From NCBI GenBank assembly GCA_023228985.1, contig JALOAC010000019.1:1-54692 (forward strand): a DNA stretch of 54,692 bases, in the 5' to 3' direction. Every line of letters starts with the position of its first letter. Within the stretch, counting starts at the first letter, position 1. The notes beneath the pieces are model-generated. The model did not search any database, had not been told where the DNA came from, and saw only the letters and a program-made list of their open reading frames with translations. Below, in pieces: positions 7,551 through 14,943 of the stretch. The position numbers were made by a program, and so were the translations under genes. This DNA is from Thiopseudomonas sp. GTDB lineage: Bacteria; Pseudomonadota; Gammaproteobacteria; Pseudomonadales; Pseudomonadaceae.

Positions 7551-7575
7551 TTATTAATCTAGGAGTTAAAAGCCC

Positions 7576-7968
7576 ATGAGTATGCAGGACCCGTTAGCAG
7601 ATATGCTGACTCGTATCCGTAATGCCCAGATGGCTGAAAAATCTGTTGTTAGCATGCCTTCTTCATCACTAAAAGCTGCGGTAGCTGAAGTGTTGAAGAC
7701 TGAAGGTTACGTCACAGACTATCAGATCAGCGGAGATGCCAAGCCTCTGTTGTCCATCGAATTAAAATATTTCGAAGGCCGTCCGGTTATTGAAGAACTG
7801 AAGCGTGTAAGTCGTCCTGGCTTGCGTCAGTACAAATCCGTTGATCAGTTACCGAAAGTGCGTGCAGGTTTAGGTGTAGCTATTGTCTCTACCAGTAAAG
7901 GTGTGATGACAGATAGAGCTGCGCGAGCTGCAGGTATCGGTGGCGAAGTTCTTTGTAGCGTTTTCTAA
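7576..7968 (+). CDS. rpsH: 30S ribosomal protein S8
   Basis: S8 binds helix 21 of 16S rRNA and represses its own operon in E. coli. The 130-residue protein begins SMQDPLADMLTRIRNAQ and has the C-terminal GLGVAIVSTSKGVMTDRAAR segment with the TSKG turn that contacts RNA. The ribosome-binding site TAGGAG is well spaced. It follows a structured 152-base spacer, the longest in the spc group, which may be a control site. Confidence 0.98.
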   Translation: MSMQDPLADMLTRIRNAQMAEKSVVSMPSSSLKAAVAEVLKTEGYVTDYQISGDAKPLLSIELKYFEGRPVIEELKRVSRPGLRQYKSVDQLPKVRAGLGVAIVSTSKGVMTDRAARAAGIGGEVLCSVF

Positions 7969-7979
7969 GGGGAGTAGGC

Positions 7980-8513
7980 ATGTCAAGAATTGCTAATAAC
8001 CCCGTTAAACTTCCAGCTGGCGTTGAGTTCAAACTTAACGGTCAGGAAGTTTCGGTGAAAGGTGCTAAAGGCACTTTGCAAATGAATTTACATCCAGCAG
8101 TAGAAGTTACTCAGGATTCTGGTGAGCTACGTTTTGCTCCGCGTAATGGCGATCAGCAATCACGTGCTATGGCTGGAACAACGCGCGCACTGATTAACAA
8201 CATGGTTACCGGTGTTAGCCAAGGCTTCGAGCGTAAATTGCAGCTAGTTGGTGTTGGTTTTCGTGCTCAAGCAGCAGGTAAAGTACTCAACCTATCTTTA
8301 GGCTTCTCACACCCAATCGAATATCAATTGCCTGAGGGTGTAACCGCAGAAACACCTAGCGCTACTGATATTTTGATTCGTGGTATTGATAAGCAGGTGT
8401 TAGGTCAGGTTGCTGCTGAAATCCGCGAGTTCCGTCGCCCAGAGCCTTACAAGGGCAAAGGCGTACGCTACGCTGAAGAAGTAGTACTTCGTAAAGAAGC
8501 TAAGAAGAAATAG
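7980..8513 (+). CDS. rplF: 50S ribosomal protein L6
   Basis: L6 lies near the factor-binding centre and the sarcin-ricin loop. The 177-residue protein starts SRIANNPVKLPAGVEFKLNG and contains VGVGFRAQAAGKVLNLSLGF and the C-terminal RRPEPYKGKGVRYAEEVV, all conserved. A GGGGAG ribosome-binding site overlaps the end of rpsH closely. rplR follows after 11 bases. Confidence 0.98.
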   Translation: MSRIANNPVKLPAGVEFKLNGQEVSVKGAKGTLQMNLHPAVEVTQDSGELRFAPRNGDQQSRAMAGTTRALINNMVTGVSQGFERKLQLVGVGFRAQAAGKVLNLSLGFSHPIEYQLPEGVTAETPSATDILIRGIDKQVLGQVAAEIREFRRPEPYKGKGVRYAEEVVLRKEAKKK

Positions 8514-8524
8514 GGCCAAGCAAA

Positions 8525-8875
8525 ATGAACGATAAAAAAGTTTCAAGAATACGTCGCGCTCGTAAAGCACGCTTAAAAATGCGCGAGCTCGAAGTTGTTC
8601 GCCTTTGCGTGCACCGTTCTTCGCAGCATATTTATGCTCAAGTCATCTCAGCAGATGGACAAAAGGTGCTAGCAAGCGCGTCAACTTTAGACAAACAGTT
8701 GCGTGAACAAGCCACTGGAAATATCGAAGCAGCGAAAAAAGTGGGTCAGCTTATTGCTGAGCGCGCTAAAGCTGCGGGCATAAGCCAGGTTGCTTTTGAC
8801 CGTTCTGGATTTAAGTACCATGGCCGTGTGCAAGCACTGGCTGATGCTGCTCGTGAAGGCGGGCTGGAGTTCTAA
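8525..8875 (+). CDS. rplR: 50S ribosomal protein L18
   Basis: L18 carries 5S rRNA into the central protuberance with L5. The 116-residue protein has the basic N terminus VSRIRRARKARLKMRELEVV, the HIYAQVISADGQKVLASAST strand pair and the C-terminal FDRSGFKYHGRVQALADAAR motif. The ribosome-binding site is weak (AGGGCCAAGCAAA). rpsE follows after three bases. Confidence 0.98.
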   Translation: MNDKKVSRIRRARKARLKMRELEVVRLCVHRSSQHIYAQVISADGQKVLASASTLDKQLREQATGNIEAAKKVGQLIAERAKAAGISQVAFDRSGFKYHGRVQALADAAREGGLEF

Positions 8876-8878
8876 TTT

Positions 8879-9400
8879 ATGTCAAATCACGAGCAAAGAC
8901 GCGATAAGCGTGATGAAAGTCGCGATGAAGGCTACATTGAGAAATTAGTCCAAGTAAATCGTGTAGCTAAAACAGTTAAAGGTGGTCGTATCTTTACCTT
9001 TACCGCATTAACAGTTGTTGGTGATGGTAATGGGCGTGTAGGTTATGGCCGTGGTAAATCCCGCGAAGTTCCAGCTGCTATTCAAAAAGCAATGGAAGCA
9101 GCGCGCCGCAATATGATTCAGGTTGAATTAGACGGTACTACATTGCAGTATCCAATTAGAGCTAGCCATGGTGCATCCGATGTTTACATGCAACCAGCGT
9201 CTGATGGTACGGGTGTAATTGCTGGCGGTGCTATGCGTGCAGTGTTGGAGGTTGCTGGTGTGCAGAACGTTTTAGCCAAGTGCTATGGTTCTACCAATCC
9301 AGTTAACGTTGTTCAGGCGACCTTTAAGGGTCTAAAGAACATGCAATCCCCTGTTGCAATTGCTGCTAAGCGTGGCAAAAGTGTCGAGGAGATTCTTTAA
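8879..9400 (+). CDS. rpsE: 30S ribosomal protein S5, with short N-terminal duplication
   Basis: S5 takes part in mRNA entry and decoding accuracy. The 173-residue protein has the dsRNA-binding-like domain (EGYIEKLVQVNRVAKTVKGG), GDGNGRVGYGRGKSREVP and AKRGKSVEEIL at the end. The N terminus reads NHEQRRDKRDESRDEGY, with an RD-x unit occurring three times. The DNA shows an imperfect 12-base tandem repeat (8909-8920 and 8921-8932), which makes it about seven residues longer than the Pseudomonas form I remember. A GGAG lies 13 bases before the ATG. Confidence 0.97.
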   Translation: MSNHEQRRDKRDESRDEGYIEKLVQVNRVAKTVKGGRIFTFTALTVVGDGNGRVGYGRGKSREVPAAIQKAMEAARRNMIQVELDGTTLQYPIRASHGASDVYMQPASDGTGVIAGGAMRAVLEVAGVQNVLAKCYGSTNPVNVVQATFKGLKNMQSPVAIAAKRGKSVEEIL

Positions 9401-9402
9401 CC

Positions 9403-9585
9403 ATGTCGCAAGCTAAAATTAAAGTGACTCAAGTTAAGAGCACTAATGGACGTATAGAAAGCCATAAAGCCTGTTTGCGCGGCTTAGGCCTGCGTCGTAT
9501 TAATCACACCGTTGAGGTTCTGGATACCCCGGAAAATCGCGGCATGATTAATAAGGCTTACTATTTACTCCGTGTGGAGGGCTAA
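9403..9585 (+). CDS. rpmD: 50S ribosomal protein L30
   Basis: L30 is a small 50S protein of the 23S domain II region. The 60-residue protein KIKVTQVKSTNGRIESHKAC then LRGLGLRRINHTVEVLDTPE covers the whole family domain, including the ligand-like loop LGLRRINHTV. It starts two bases after rpsE and ends three bases before rplO, which suggests tight coupling. Confidence 0.97.
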   Translation: MSQAKIKVTQVKSTNGRIESHKACLRGLGLRRINHTVEVLDTPENRGMINKAYYLLRVEG

Positions 9586-9588
9586 ATC

Positions 9589-10023
9589 ATGCAATTAAAC
9601 GATTTACGTTCAGCACCAGGTTCACGCCCCAGCAAAACACGCTTGGGCCGTGGTATCGGTAGCGGTTCAGGTAAAACTGCAGGTCGTGGTCACAAAGGTT
9701 TGACCTCTCGTTCTGGTGGTAAAGTTGCGCCAGGTTTTGAGGGTGGTCAACAGCCTTTGTACCGTCGTTTGCCAAAGTTTGGCTTTACTTCACTAAAGTC
9801 TTTAGCGCGTGCTGAGGTTCGTACTTCAGAGCTGGCTAAAGTTGATGGTGATTTAGTAACGCTGCTGACTTTGAAAGAAGCAAACGTTATTGGCTTAAAT
9901 GTCAAAAGCGTAAAAGTAATGCTATCCGGCGAAGTTGGCCGTGCTGTTACCCTTCAGGGTGTAGGAGCAACCAAAGGCGCTCGCGAAGCTATCATCGCAG
10001 CTGGCGGAAAAGTCGAGGAATAA
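9589..10023 (+). CDS. rplO: 50S ribosomal protein L15
   Basis: L15 is a late-assembly 50S protein. The 144-residue sequence starts MQLNDLRSAPGSRPSKTRLG and has the glycine-rich GRGIGSGSGKTAGRGHKG and FEGGQQPLYRRLPKFGF segments, which identify it clearly. A GGAGG ribosome-binding site is present. The stop codon directly abuts the secY ATG with no spacer, so secY translation is probably coupled. Confidence 0.98.
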   Translation: MQLNDLRSAPGSRPSKTRLGRGIGSGSGKTAGRGHKGLTSRSGGKVAPGFEGGQQPLYRRLPKFGFTSLKSLARAEVRTSELAKVDGDLVTLLTLKEANVIGLNVKSVKVMLSGEVGRAVTLQGVGATKGAREAIIAAGGKVEE

Positions 10024-11355
10024 ATGGCAAAGCAAGGTTCTCTCCCTGCATTAGGCGGTGCTGGTTTGTCCGAGCTTTGGGCACGCTTGCGCTTCTTAAT
10101 CTTAGCAATCATCGTTTATCGTATCGGTGCACATATTCCTGTGCCCGGTATTAACCCAGATCGCTTGGCAGATTTGTTTAGACAGAATGAGGGAACCATA
10201 CTCAGCCTGTTCAACATGTTTTCTGGTGGTGCACTGGAGCGCATGAGTATTTTTGCATTAGGTATTATGCCGTATATTTCGGCCTCTATTATCATGCAGC
10301 TCATGACCGCCGTCAGCCCACAGCTAGCTCAGTTGAAAAAAGATGGCGAAGCCGGTCGACGTAAAATCAGCAAATACACCCGTTACGGTACTTTAGTACT
10401 GTCGCTGGTGCAGGCTTTTGGTATGTCGATGGGCCTAGCAAGTCAAGGAGTAGCCTTTAACACCGCCTTTAACTTCTATTTCATTGCTATTACTACTTTT
10501 GTAGCTGGAGCAATGTTCTTGATGTGGTTGGGTGAGCAAATTACAGAGCGCGGTATCGGTAACGGCATTTCGATGCTTATATTTGCTGGTATTGTGGCTG
10601 GTTTGCCAGGTGCTATAGGTCAGTCATTTGAATCTGCGCGTCAAGGCGATATTAATATTATCGCTCTGATTGTTGTGGCTTTGATTGCCGTTGCCATTAT
10701 TGGTTTTGTGGTCTTTATTGAGCGTGGCCAGCGCCGTATTACGGTGAACTACGCTAAGCGCCAGCAGGGACGTAAAGTTTTTGCCGCGCAGCAAAGTCAC
10801 TTGCCACTTAAGGTCAACATGGCGGGCGTTATTCCTGCAATTTTTGCTAGCAGTATCTTGCTGTTTCCCGCGTCATTGGGACAATGGTTTGGTCAGTCAG
10901 AAAGTATGGGCTGGTTGTCGGATATTTCTCAGTCTTTAGCTCCTGGGCAGCCGTTAAACATTATTTTGTTTAGTGCGGGTATTATTTTCTTCTGTTTCTT
11001 CTATACAGCGTTGATGTTTAACCCTAAGGAAGTCGCAGAGAATTTGAAGAAGTCCGGTGCTTTTATCCCCGGAATTCGTCCCGGTGATCAATCAGCACGT
11101 TATATCGATGGTGTTCTTACACGCTTAACAGTGTTTGGTTCGCTGTATATGACTGCAGTTTGCTTGTTACCACAATTCTTAGTAGTAGCGGCAAATGTTC
11201 CTTTTTATCTTGGTGGGACATCGTTATTGATCGTGGTAGTGGTTGTCATGGACTTTATGGCTCAAGTACAATCGCACCTCGTTTCTAACCAGTACGAATC
11301 CCTAATGAAAAAATCAAACCTTAAAGGTTATGGCAGCGGCGGTATGATGCGCTAG
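10024..11355 (+). CDS. secY: Protein translocase subunit SecY
   Basis: SecY is the channel of the SecYEG translocon in the inner membrane. The 443-residue protein is full length and has about ten hydrophobic helices. Hallmarks are RIGAHIPVPGIN after helix 1, the plug region around GTILSLFNMFSGGALERMSI, and ERGIGNGISMLIFAGIV. The cytosolic loop IERGQRRITVNYAKRQQG binds ribosome and SecA. It starts directly after the rplO stop and is followed by rpmJ, as in other gammaproteobacteria. Confidence 0.99.
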   Translation: MAKQGSLPALGGAGLSELWARLRFLILAIIVYRIGAHIPVPGINPDRLADLFRQNEGTILSLFNMFSGGALERMSIFALGIMPYISASIIMQLMTAVSPQLAQLKKDGEAGRRKISKYTRYGTLVLSLVQAFGMSMGLASQGVAFNTAFNFYFIAITTFVAGAMFLMWLGEQITERGIGNGISMLIFAGIVAGLPGAIGQSFESARQGDINIIALIVVALIAVAIIGFVVFIERGQRRITVNYAKRQQGRKVFAAQQSHLPLKVNMAGVIPAIFASSILLFPASLGQWFGQSESMGWLSDISQSLAPGQPLNIILFSAGIIFFCFFYTALMFNPKEVAENLKKSGAFIPGIRPGDQSARYIDGVLTRLTVFGSLYMTAVCLLPQFLVVAANVPFYLGGTSLLIVVVVVMDFMAQVQSHLVSNQYESLMKKSNLKGYGSGGMMR

Positions 11356-11378
11356 CCTTTAGGGCTTAGGAGTGTGTG

Positions 11379-11495
11379 ATGAAAGTTCGTGCATCGGTTA
11401 AAAAACTTTGCCGTAATTGCAAAATCGTTCGCCGTGAAGGTGTTATTCGAGTGATTTGTAAGGCAGAGCCACGTCACAAGCAGCGCCAAGGCTAA
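11379..11495 (+). CDS. rpmJ: 50S ribosomal protein L36 (zinc-binding type)
   Basis: This 38-residue gene begins MKVRASVKKLCRNCKIVRRE and ends RHKQRQG. Cys11, Cys14, Cys27 and His33 form the zinc-ribbon ligands, so this is the zinc-containing form rather than the zinc-free paralog. An AGGAG ribosome-binding site (11368-11372) precedes the ATG. L36 is one of the last proteins added to the 50S. It closes the spc group, 23 bases after secY, and a 122-base leader before rpsM follows. Confidence 0.97.
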   Translation: MKVRASVKKLCRNCKIVRREGVIRVICKAEPRHKQRQG

Positions 11496-11513
11496 TTGTG
11501 TTGTGTTTATTGC

Positions 11514-11542
11514 TTGCTAGCTAGTGCGCTAGTGAGTGTAAT
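11514..11542 (+). promoter_or_regulatory. Probable promoter of the alpha operon
   Basis: TTGCTA (11514-11519), a 17-base spacer and TGTAAT (11537-11542) match the sigma70 consensus at four and five positions. The expected RNA start, about seven bases downstream, falls at the first base of the long hairpin at 11549. The fit between promoter and leader structure supports both calls. Confidence 0.5.
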
Positions 11543-11548
11543 GTAATT

Positions 11549-11604
11549 ACAGCTATATAACTTGTATTCGTTCTTGGCTTCCAGAATACAAGTAGCTGTC
11601 AAGT
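11549..11604 (+). promoter_or_regulatory. Alpha-operon leader hairpin, candidate S4 repressor site
   Basis: ACTTGTATTC (11560-11569) pairs perfectly with GAATACAAGT (11584-11593) over a 14-base loop. An outer helix ACAGCT (11549-11554) with AGCTGT (11594-11599) encloses it, with an ATATA bulge on one side. CTTG in the loop (11573-11576) can pair with CAAG (11600-11603) immediately before the rpsM ribosome-binding site, which would make a pseudoknot. In E. coli S4 binds a pseudoknot at this place; the same role here is inferred from position and architecture. Confidence 0.55.
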
Positions 11605-11617
11605 GGAGTTAGATTGA

Positions 11618-11974
11618 ATGGCCCGTATTGCAGGCGTTAACATTCCAGATAACAAGCATGCTGTTATCTCGCTGACCTATATTTACGGTATAGGGCGCCC
11701 TTCTGCACAGAAATTATGTGCGGCGACTGGTGTAAATCCAGCAGCAAAAATCCAAGACCTGACTGAAGATCAGATCGAGCAGTTGCGCGTAGAAGTTGCC
11801 AAGTTAACTACTGAAGGTGACCTACGTCGTGAAGTCAGCATGAACATTAAGCGTTTGATGGACCTGGGTTGCTTTCGCGGCCTGCGTCACCGTCGTAGCT
11901 TACCTGTTCGTGGTCAACGCACTAAAACCAACGCTCGTACCCGTAAAGGTCCGCGCAAGCCGATCCGCAGATAA
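11618..11974 (+). CDS. rpsM: 30S ribosomal protein S13
   Basis: S13 in the 30S head contacts P-site tRNA and bridges to L5. The 118-residue protein has ARIAGVNIPDNKHAVISLTY, the helix-two-turn-helix YGIGRPSAQKLC, and GLRHRRSLPVRGQRTKTNAR followed by a basic tail ending RKGPRKPIRR. It uses a GTGGAG ribosome-binding site just after the leader hairpin. It is the first gene of the alpha group rpsM-rpsK-rpsD-rpoA-rplQ. Confidence 0.98.
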   Translation: MARIAGVNIPDNKHAVISLTYIYGIGRPSAQKLCAATGVNPAAKIQDLTEDQIEQLRVEVAKLTTEGDLRREVSMNIKRLMDLGCFRGLRHRRSLPVRGQRTKTNARTRKGPRKPIRR

Positions 11975-12004
11975 TAGCATTGGTTTAAGAATAGGAATTT
12001 GATT

Positions 12005-12394
12005 ATGGCTAAAGCAGCTGCTCGTCCTCGTAAGAAGGTCAAAAAGACCGTGGTTGATGGCATCGCCCATATCCACGCATCTTTTAATAATACAATTGTT
12101 ACAATCACAGACCGTCAGGGTAATGCTCTTTCATGGGCAACTTCAGGTGGTTCAGGTTTCCGCGGTTCTCGTAAGAGTACACCTTTTGCTGCGCAGGTTG
12201 CAGCAGAGCGTGCAGGCCAAGCGGCACTTGAGTACGGTCTGAAAAATCTTGAAGTCAACGTTAAGGGTCCAGGTCCAGGCCGCGAGTCTGCCGTGCGTGC
12301 TCTTAATGGTTGTGGCTATAAAATATCCAGCATCACAGACGTGACGCCAATCCCTCATAATGGTTGTCGTCCGCCGAAGAAGCGTCGCGTGTAA
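12005..12394 (+). CDS. rpsK: 30S ribosomal protein S11
   Basis: S11 forms part of the platform at the E-site and contacts the Shine-Dalgarno helix. The ATG at 12005, after TAGGAA, gives 129 residues beginning MAKAAARPRKKVKKTVVDG; a TTG two codons earlier is less likely. The conserved DGIAHIHASFNNTIVTITD and ITDVTPIPHNGCRPPKKRRV segments are present. It lies 30 bases after rpsM in the standard order. Confidence 0.98.
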   Translation: MAKAAARPRKKVKKTVVDGIAHIHASFNNTIVTITDRQGNALSWATSGGSGFRGSRKSTPFAAQVAAERAGQAALEYGLKNLEVNVKGPGPGRESAVRALNGCGYKISSITDVTPIPHNGCRPPKKRRV

Positions 12395-12409
12395 AGGAGA
12401 CGGTTAAAA

Positions 12410-13030
12410 ATGGCACGTTATATTGGTCCAAAATGCAAACTGTCCCGTCGTGAAGGCACAGATCTTTTCTTAAAGAGCGGCTCACGCGCGATTGAATCTA
12501 AATGTAATCTTGAAGCTGCACCTGGCCAACATGGTCAGCGTCGTAGTCGTCTATCTGAGTACGGTACTCAGTTGCGCGAAAAGCAAAAAGTTCGTCGTAT
12601 CTATGGTGTTTTAGAGCGTCAGTTCGCTAACTACTACACTGAAGCAGCACGTCGTAAGGGTTCAACGGGTGAAAACCTGTTGCAACTTTTAGAGTGCCGC
12701 CTGGATAACGTTGTATACCGTATGGGTTTTGGTTCTACTCGCTCTGAATCCCGTCAGTTGGTATCGCATAAAGCGATCAGTATTAATGGTAAGACGGTAA
12801 ACATTCCTTCTTATCAGGTACAGCCAGGCGACGTGATTGCGGTTCGTGAAAAATCCAAAAATCAATTACGTATCGCCCAGGCGCTTGAGTTATGCACTCA
12901 ACGTGGCCGTGTAGAGTGGGTTGATGTTGATGCAGAGAAAAAATCTGGCGTGTTCAAGAATATTCCTGAGCGCACTGATCTGTCTGCAGACATTAATGAG
13001 AGCCTGATCGTCGAGCTCTACTCTAAGTAA
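12410..13030 (+). CDS. rpsD: 30S ribosomal protein S4
   Basis: S4 nucleates 30S assembly and represses the alpha operon in enterobacteria by binding the rpsM leader. The 206-residue protein starts ARYIGPKCKLSRREGTDLFL. Cys9 and Cys31 are present, but the four-cysteine zinc motif of some bacterial S4 proteins is absent. The S4 RNA-binding domain lies at about residues 95-160 (LLECRLDNVVYRMGFGSTRS). Its probable target is the hairpin at 11549-11604. Confidence 0.98.
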   Translation: MARYIGPKCKLSRREGTDLFLKSGSRAIESKCNLEAAPGQHGQRRSRLSEYGTQLREKQKVRRIYGVLERQFANYYTEAARRKGSTGENLLQLLECRLDNVVYRMGFGSTRSESRQLVSHKAISINGKTVNIPSYQVQPGDVIAVREKSKNQLRIAQALELCTQRGRVEWVDVDAEKKSGVFKNIPERTDLSADINESLIVELYSK

Positions 13031-13052
13031 GGGCAAGAAAATAGGTGAATCC

Positions 13053-14054
13053 ATGCAGATTTCGGTAAATGAGTTTCTAACTCCTCGTCAAATTGTTGTT
13101 GACTCGATCAGCCCAACGCGCTCTAAGATTACCTTAGAGCCGCTAGAGCGTGGCTTCGGTCATACTCTAGGTAATGCACTGAGACGTATTCTTTTGTCTT
13201 CAATGCCTGGTTGCGCTGTTGTTGAAGTTGAGATCGACGGTGTGGAACATGAATACAGCGCCATTGAGGGTGTGCAGGAAGATGTCATTGAAATCCTGCT
13301 TAATCTCAAAGGTTTAGCTGTAATAATGCACGGTCGTGATGAAGTTACACTTAGCTTAAGCAAAAAAGGGCCGGGCGTAGTTACTGCAGCCGATATTCAG
13401 CTGGATCATGATGTGGAAATCGTTAATGGCGACCACGTTATTGCCAATCTGGCTGAGAAAGGTGCGCTAAATATGAAGCTACGAATTGTTCGTGGCCGTG
13501 GTTATGAACCAGCTGATACCCGCTTTGCGGATGATGATGAGTCTCGTAGCATTGGTCGCTTGCAGTTAGATGCTTCTTTCAGCCCAGTTCGCCGCGTAGC
13601 TTATGTGGTGGAGAATGCTCGGGTTGAGCAGCGTACTGACCTAGATAAGTTAGTAATTGAATTAGAAACCAATGGTACCTTGGACCCTGAAGAAGCAATT
13701 CGCCGCTGTGCAACAATTATGCAGCACCAGCTAGCTGCTTTTGTTGACTTACAGGCCGAGGTTGAACAGGTTGAAGAGCAGCCTGAAGACGAAGTTGATC
13801 CGGTATTACTCAGACCAGTTGATGATCTTGAGTTAACGGTTCGCTCGGCTAACTGCTTGAAAGCTGAAAGCATCTACTATATTGGTGACCTGATTCAGCG
13901 TACTGAGGTTGAGTTACTTAAAACACCTAACCTAGGTAAGAAGTCTTTAACTGAAATTAAAGACGTGCTAGCACAACGCGGTCTATCACTCGGTATGCGC
14001 CTAGATAACTGGCCACCGGCAAGTTTGAAGAAGGATGATAAGGCGACTGCCTAA
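13053..14054 (+). CDS. rpoA: DNA-directed RNA polymerase alpha subunit
   Basis: The alpha dimer scaffolds RNA polymerase assembly, and its C-terminal domain binds UP elements and activators. The 333-residue protein has the N-terminal domain with LEPLERGFGHTLGNALRRIL and a linker rich in Glu at about 230-250. The C-terminal domain contains RSANCLKAESIYYIGDLI, with the DNA-binding arginine in RSANCL, and TPNLGKKSLTEIKDVL. It lies between rpsD and rplQ, as in other proteobacteria. Confidence 0.99.
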   Translation: MQISVNEFLTPRQIVVDSISPTRSKITLEPLERGFGHTLGNALRRILLSSMPGCAVVEVEIDGVEHEYSAIEGVQEDVIEILLNLKGLAVIMHGRDEVTLSLSKKGPGVVTAADIQLDHDVEIVNGDHVIANLAEKGALNMKLRIVRGRGYEPADTRFADDDESRSIGRLQLDASFSPVRRVAYVVENARVEQRTDLDKLVIELETNGTLDPEEAIRRCATIMQHQLAAFVDLQAEVEQVEEQPEDEVDPVLLRPVDDLELTVRSANCLKAESIYYIGDLIQRTEVELLKTPNLGKKSLTEIKDVLAQRGLSLGMRLDNWPPASLKKDDKATA

Positions 14055-14098
14055 TCATTATAGTCACCGAACTAGAGTGTTTGGTAAGGAATTAAATC

Positions 14099-14485
14099 AT
14101 GCGTCATCGTAAAAGTGGCCGTCAACTGAGCCGTACAAGCGCCCACCGCAAGGCCATGTTTCAAAACATGGCTGTGTCGCTGTTCGAGCATGAACTGATT
14201 AAAACTACATTACCTAAAGCTAAAGAATTGCGTCGTGTTGCAGAGCCGCTAATTACTTTATCCAAGGTTGATAGTGTTGCTAACCGTCGTTTAGCTTTTG
14301 CCCGTACACGCTCGAAAGAAGCAGTCGGTAAATTGTTTAACGACCTAGGCAAGCGTTATGCTGAGCGTCCAGGTGGTTATGTGCGTATTCTAAAGTGCGG
14401 TTTCCGTACTGGTGATAACGCGCCTATGGCTTATGTTGAGTTAGTAGACCGTCCAGTTGCTGGCGAAGTCGTTGCTGACGATTAA
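14099..14485 (+). CDS. rplQ: 50S ribosomal protein L17
   Basis: L17 sits at the 50S tunnel exit. The 128-residue protein begins MRHRKSGRQLSRTSAHRKAM and contains HELIKTTLPKAKELRRVAEP and the GYVRILKCGFRTGDNAPMAY segment, all family hallmarks. A TAAGGA ribosome-binding site precedes the ATG. It is the last gene of the ribosomal block and is followed 16 bases later by a strong terminator. Confidence 0.98.
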   Translation: MRHRKSGRQLSRTSAHRKAMFQNMAVSLFEHELIKTTLPKAKELRRVAEPLITLSKVDSVANRRLAFARTRSKEAVGKLFNDLGKRYAERPGGYVRILKCGFRTGDNAPMAYVELVDRPVAGEVVADD

Positions 14486-14501
14486 TAAGTTATTGCGTTA
14501 T

Positions 14502-14534
14502 AAAAAAACCGAGCTTTTTAGCTCGGTTTTTTTT
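14502..14534 (+). terminator. Strong intrinsic terminator after rplQ
   Basis: The arm AAAAAAACCGAGC (14502-14514) pairs with GCTCGGTTTTTTT (14521-14533) around a TTTTTA loop, and the right arm runs into an eight-T tract. The A tract on the left makes it able to work in both directions. It closes the ribosomal-protein block. Confidence 0.95.
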
Positions 14535-14943
14535 GCTTTGCATTTATAGGTTCCATTAATTAATCCCTCTTTGGTCGTAGGCGTATTGCGCTATTGTTGC
14601 GCGCACGACAAAGTAATAGCTGTGGTAAAAACTTTCTTTAACTCGCTAACCTATTGATAAATATACCTTTAATGTGTTGCTTGGCAGGTATGCTAGAGTA
14701 GCGAAAGCTGTTGCATATTGGTTAAATGTGGGCTTTGTGGCGTAATTTGGTGACTTTGTAGTCAAGTTTTTTTATGGCACGCTAAGTTCAGCTTTAAAAA
14801 AGACTATTCGGGGATAGGTCAATGACAGCAATGGCTTAGAAGGTCGCTGCACGATTATTGACAAGAAATAAAAGCTTTGTTGTTTTGCTAATAATTGTTC
14901 TTAGAAACAAGGCTTTGATAACTATAATTAACACTGGAGCGGC
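14535..14943 (+). other. Gene-free stretch between the ribosomal block and the DUF1302 gene
   Basis: No convincing coding frame was seen in 409 bases of AT-rich sequence. It contains an imperfect long hairpin (14569-14613): CTTTGgTCGT pairs with ACGACAAAG, with an inner GCGC/GCGC helix. A TTGACA at 14858-14863 has no well-placed -10 partner. A TATAAT at 14924-14929 has no good -35 and would place the RNA start almost on the gene. In Pseudomonas katA or bfr genes often follow rplQ; neither is here. Confidence 0.6.

Noticed and set aside
14774..14792. Possible sigma54 promoter (TGGCAC at 14775)
   Set aside because: The GC needed 10 bases after the GG is missing (GG at 14776-14777 is followed at the right distance by TC).
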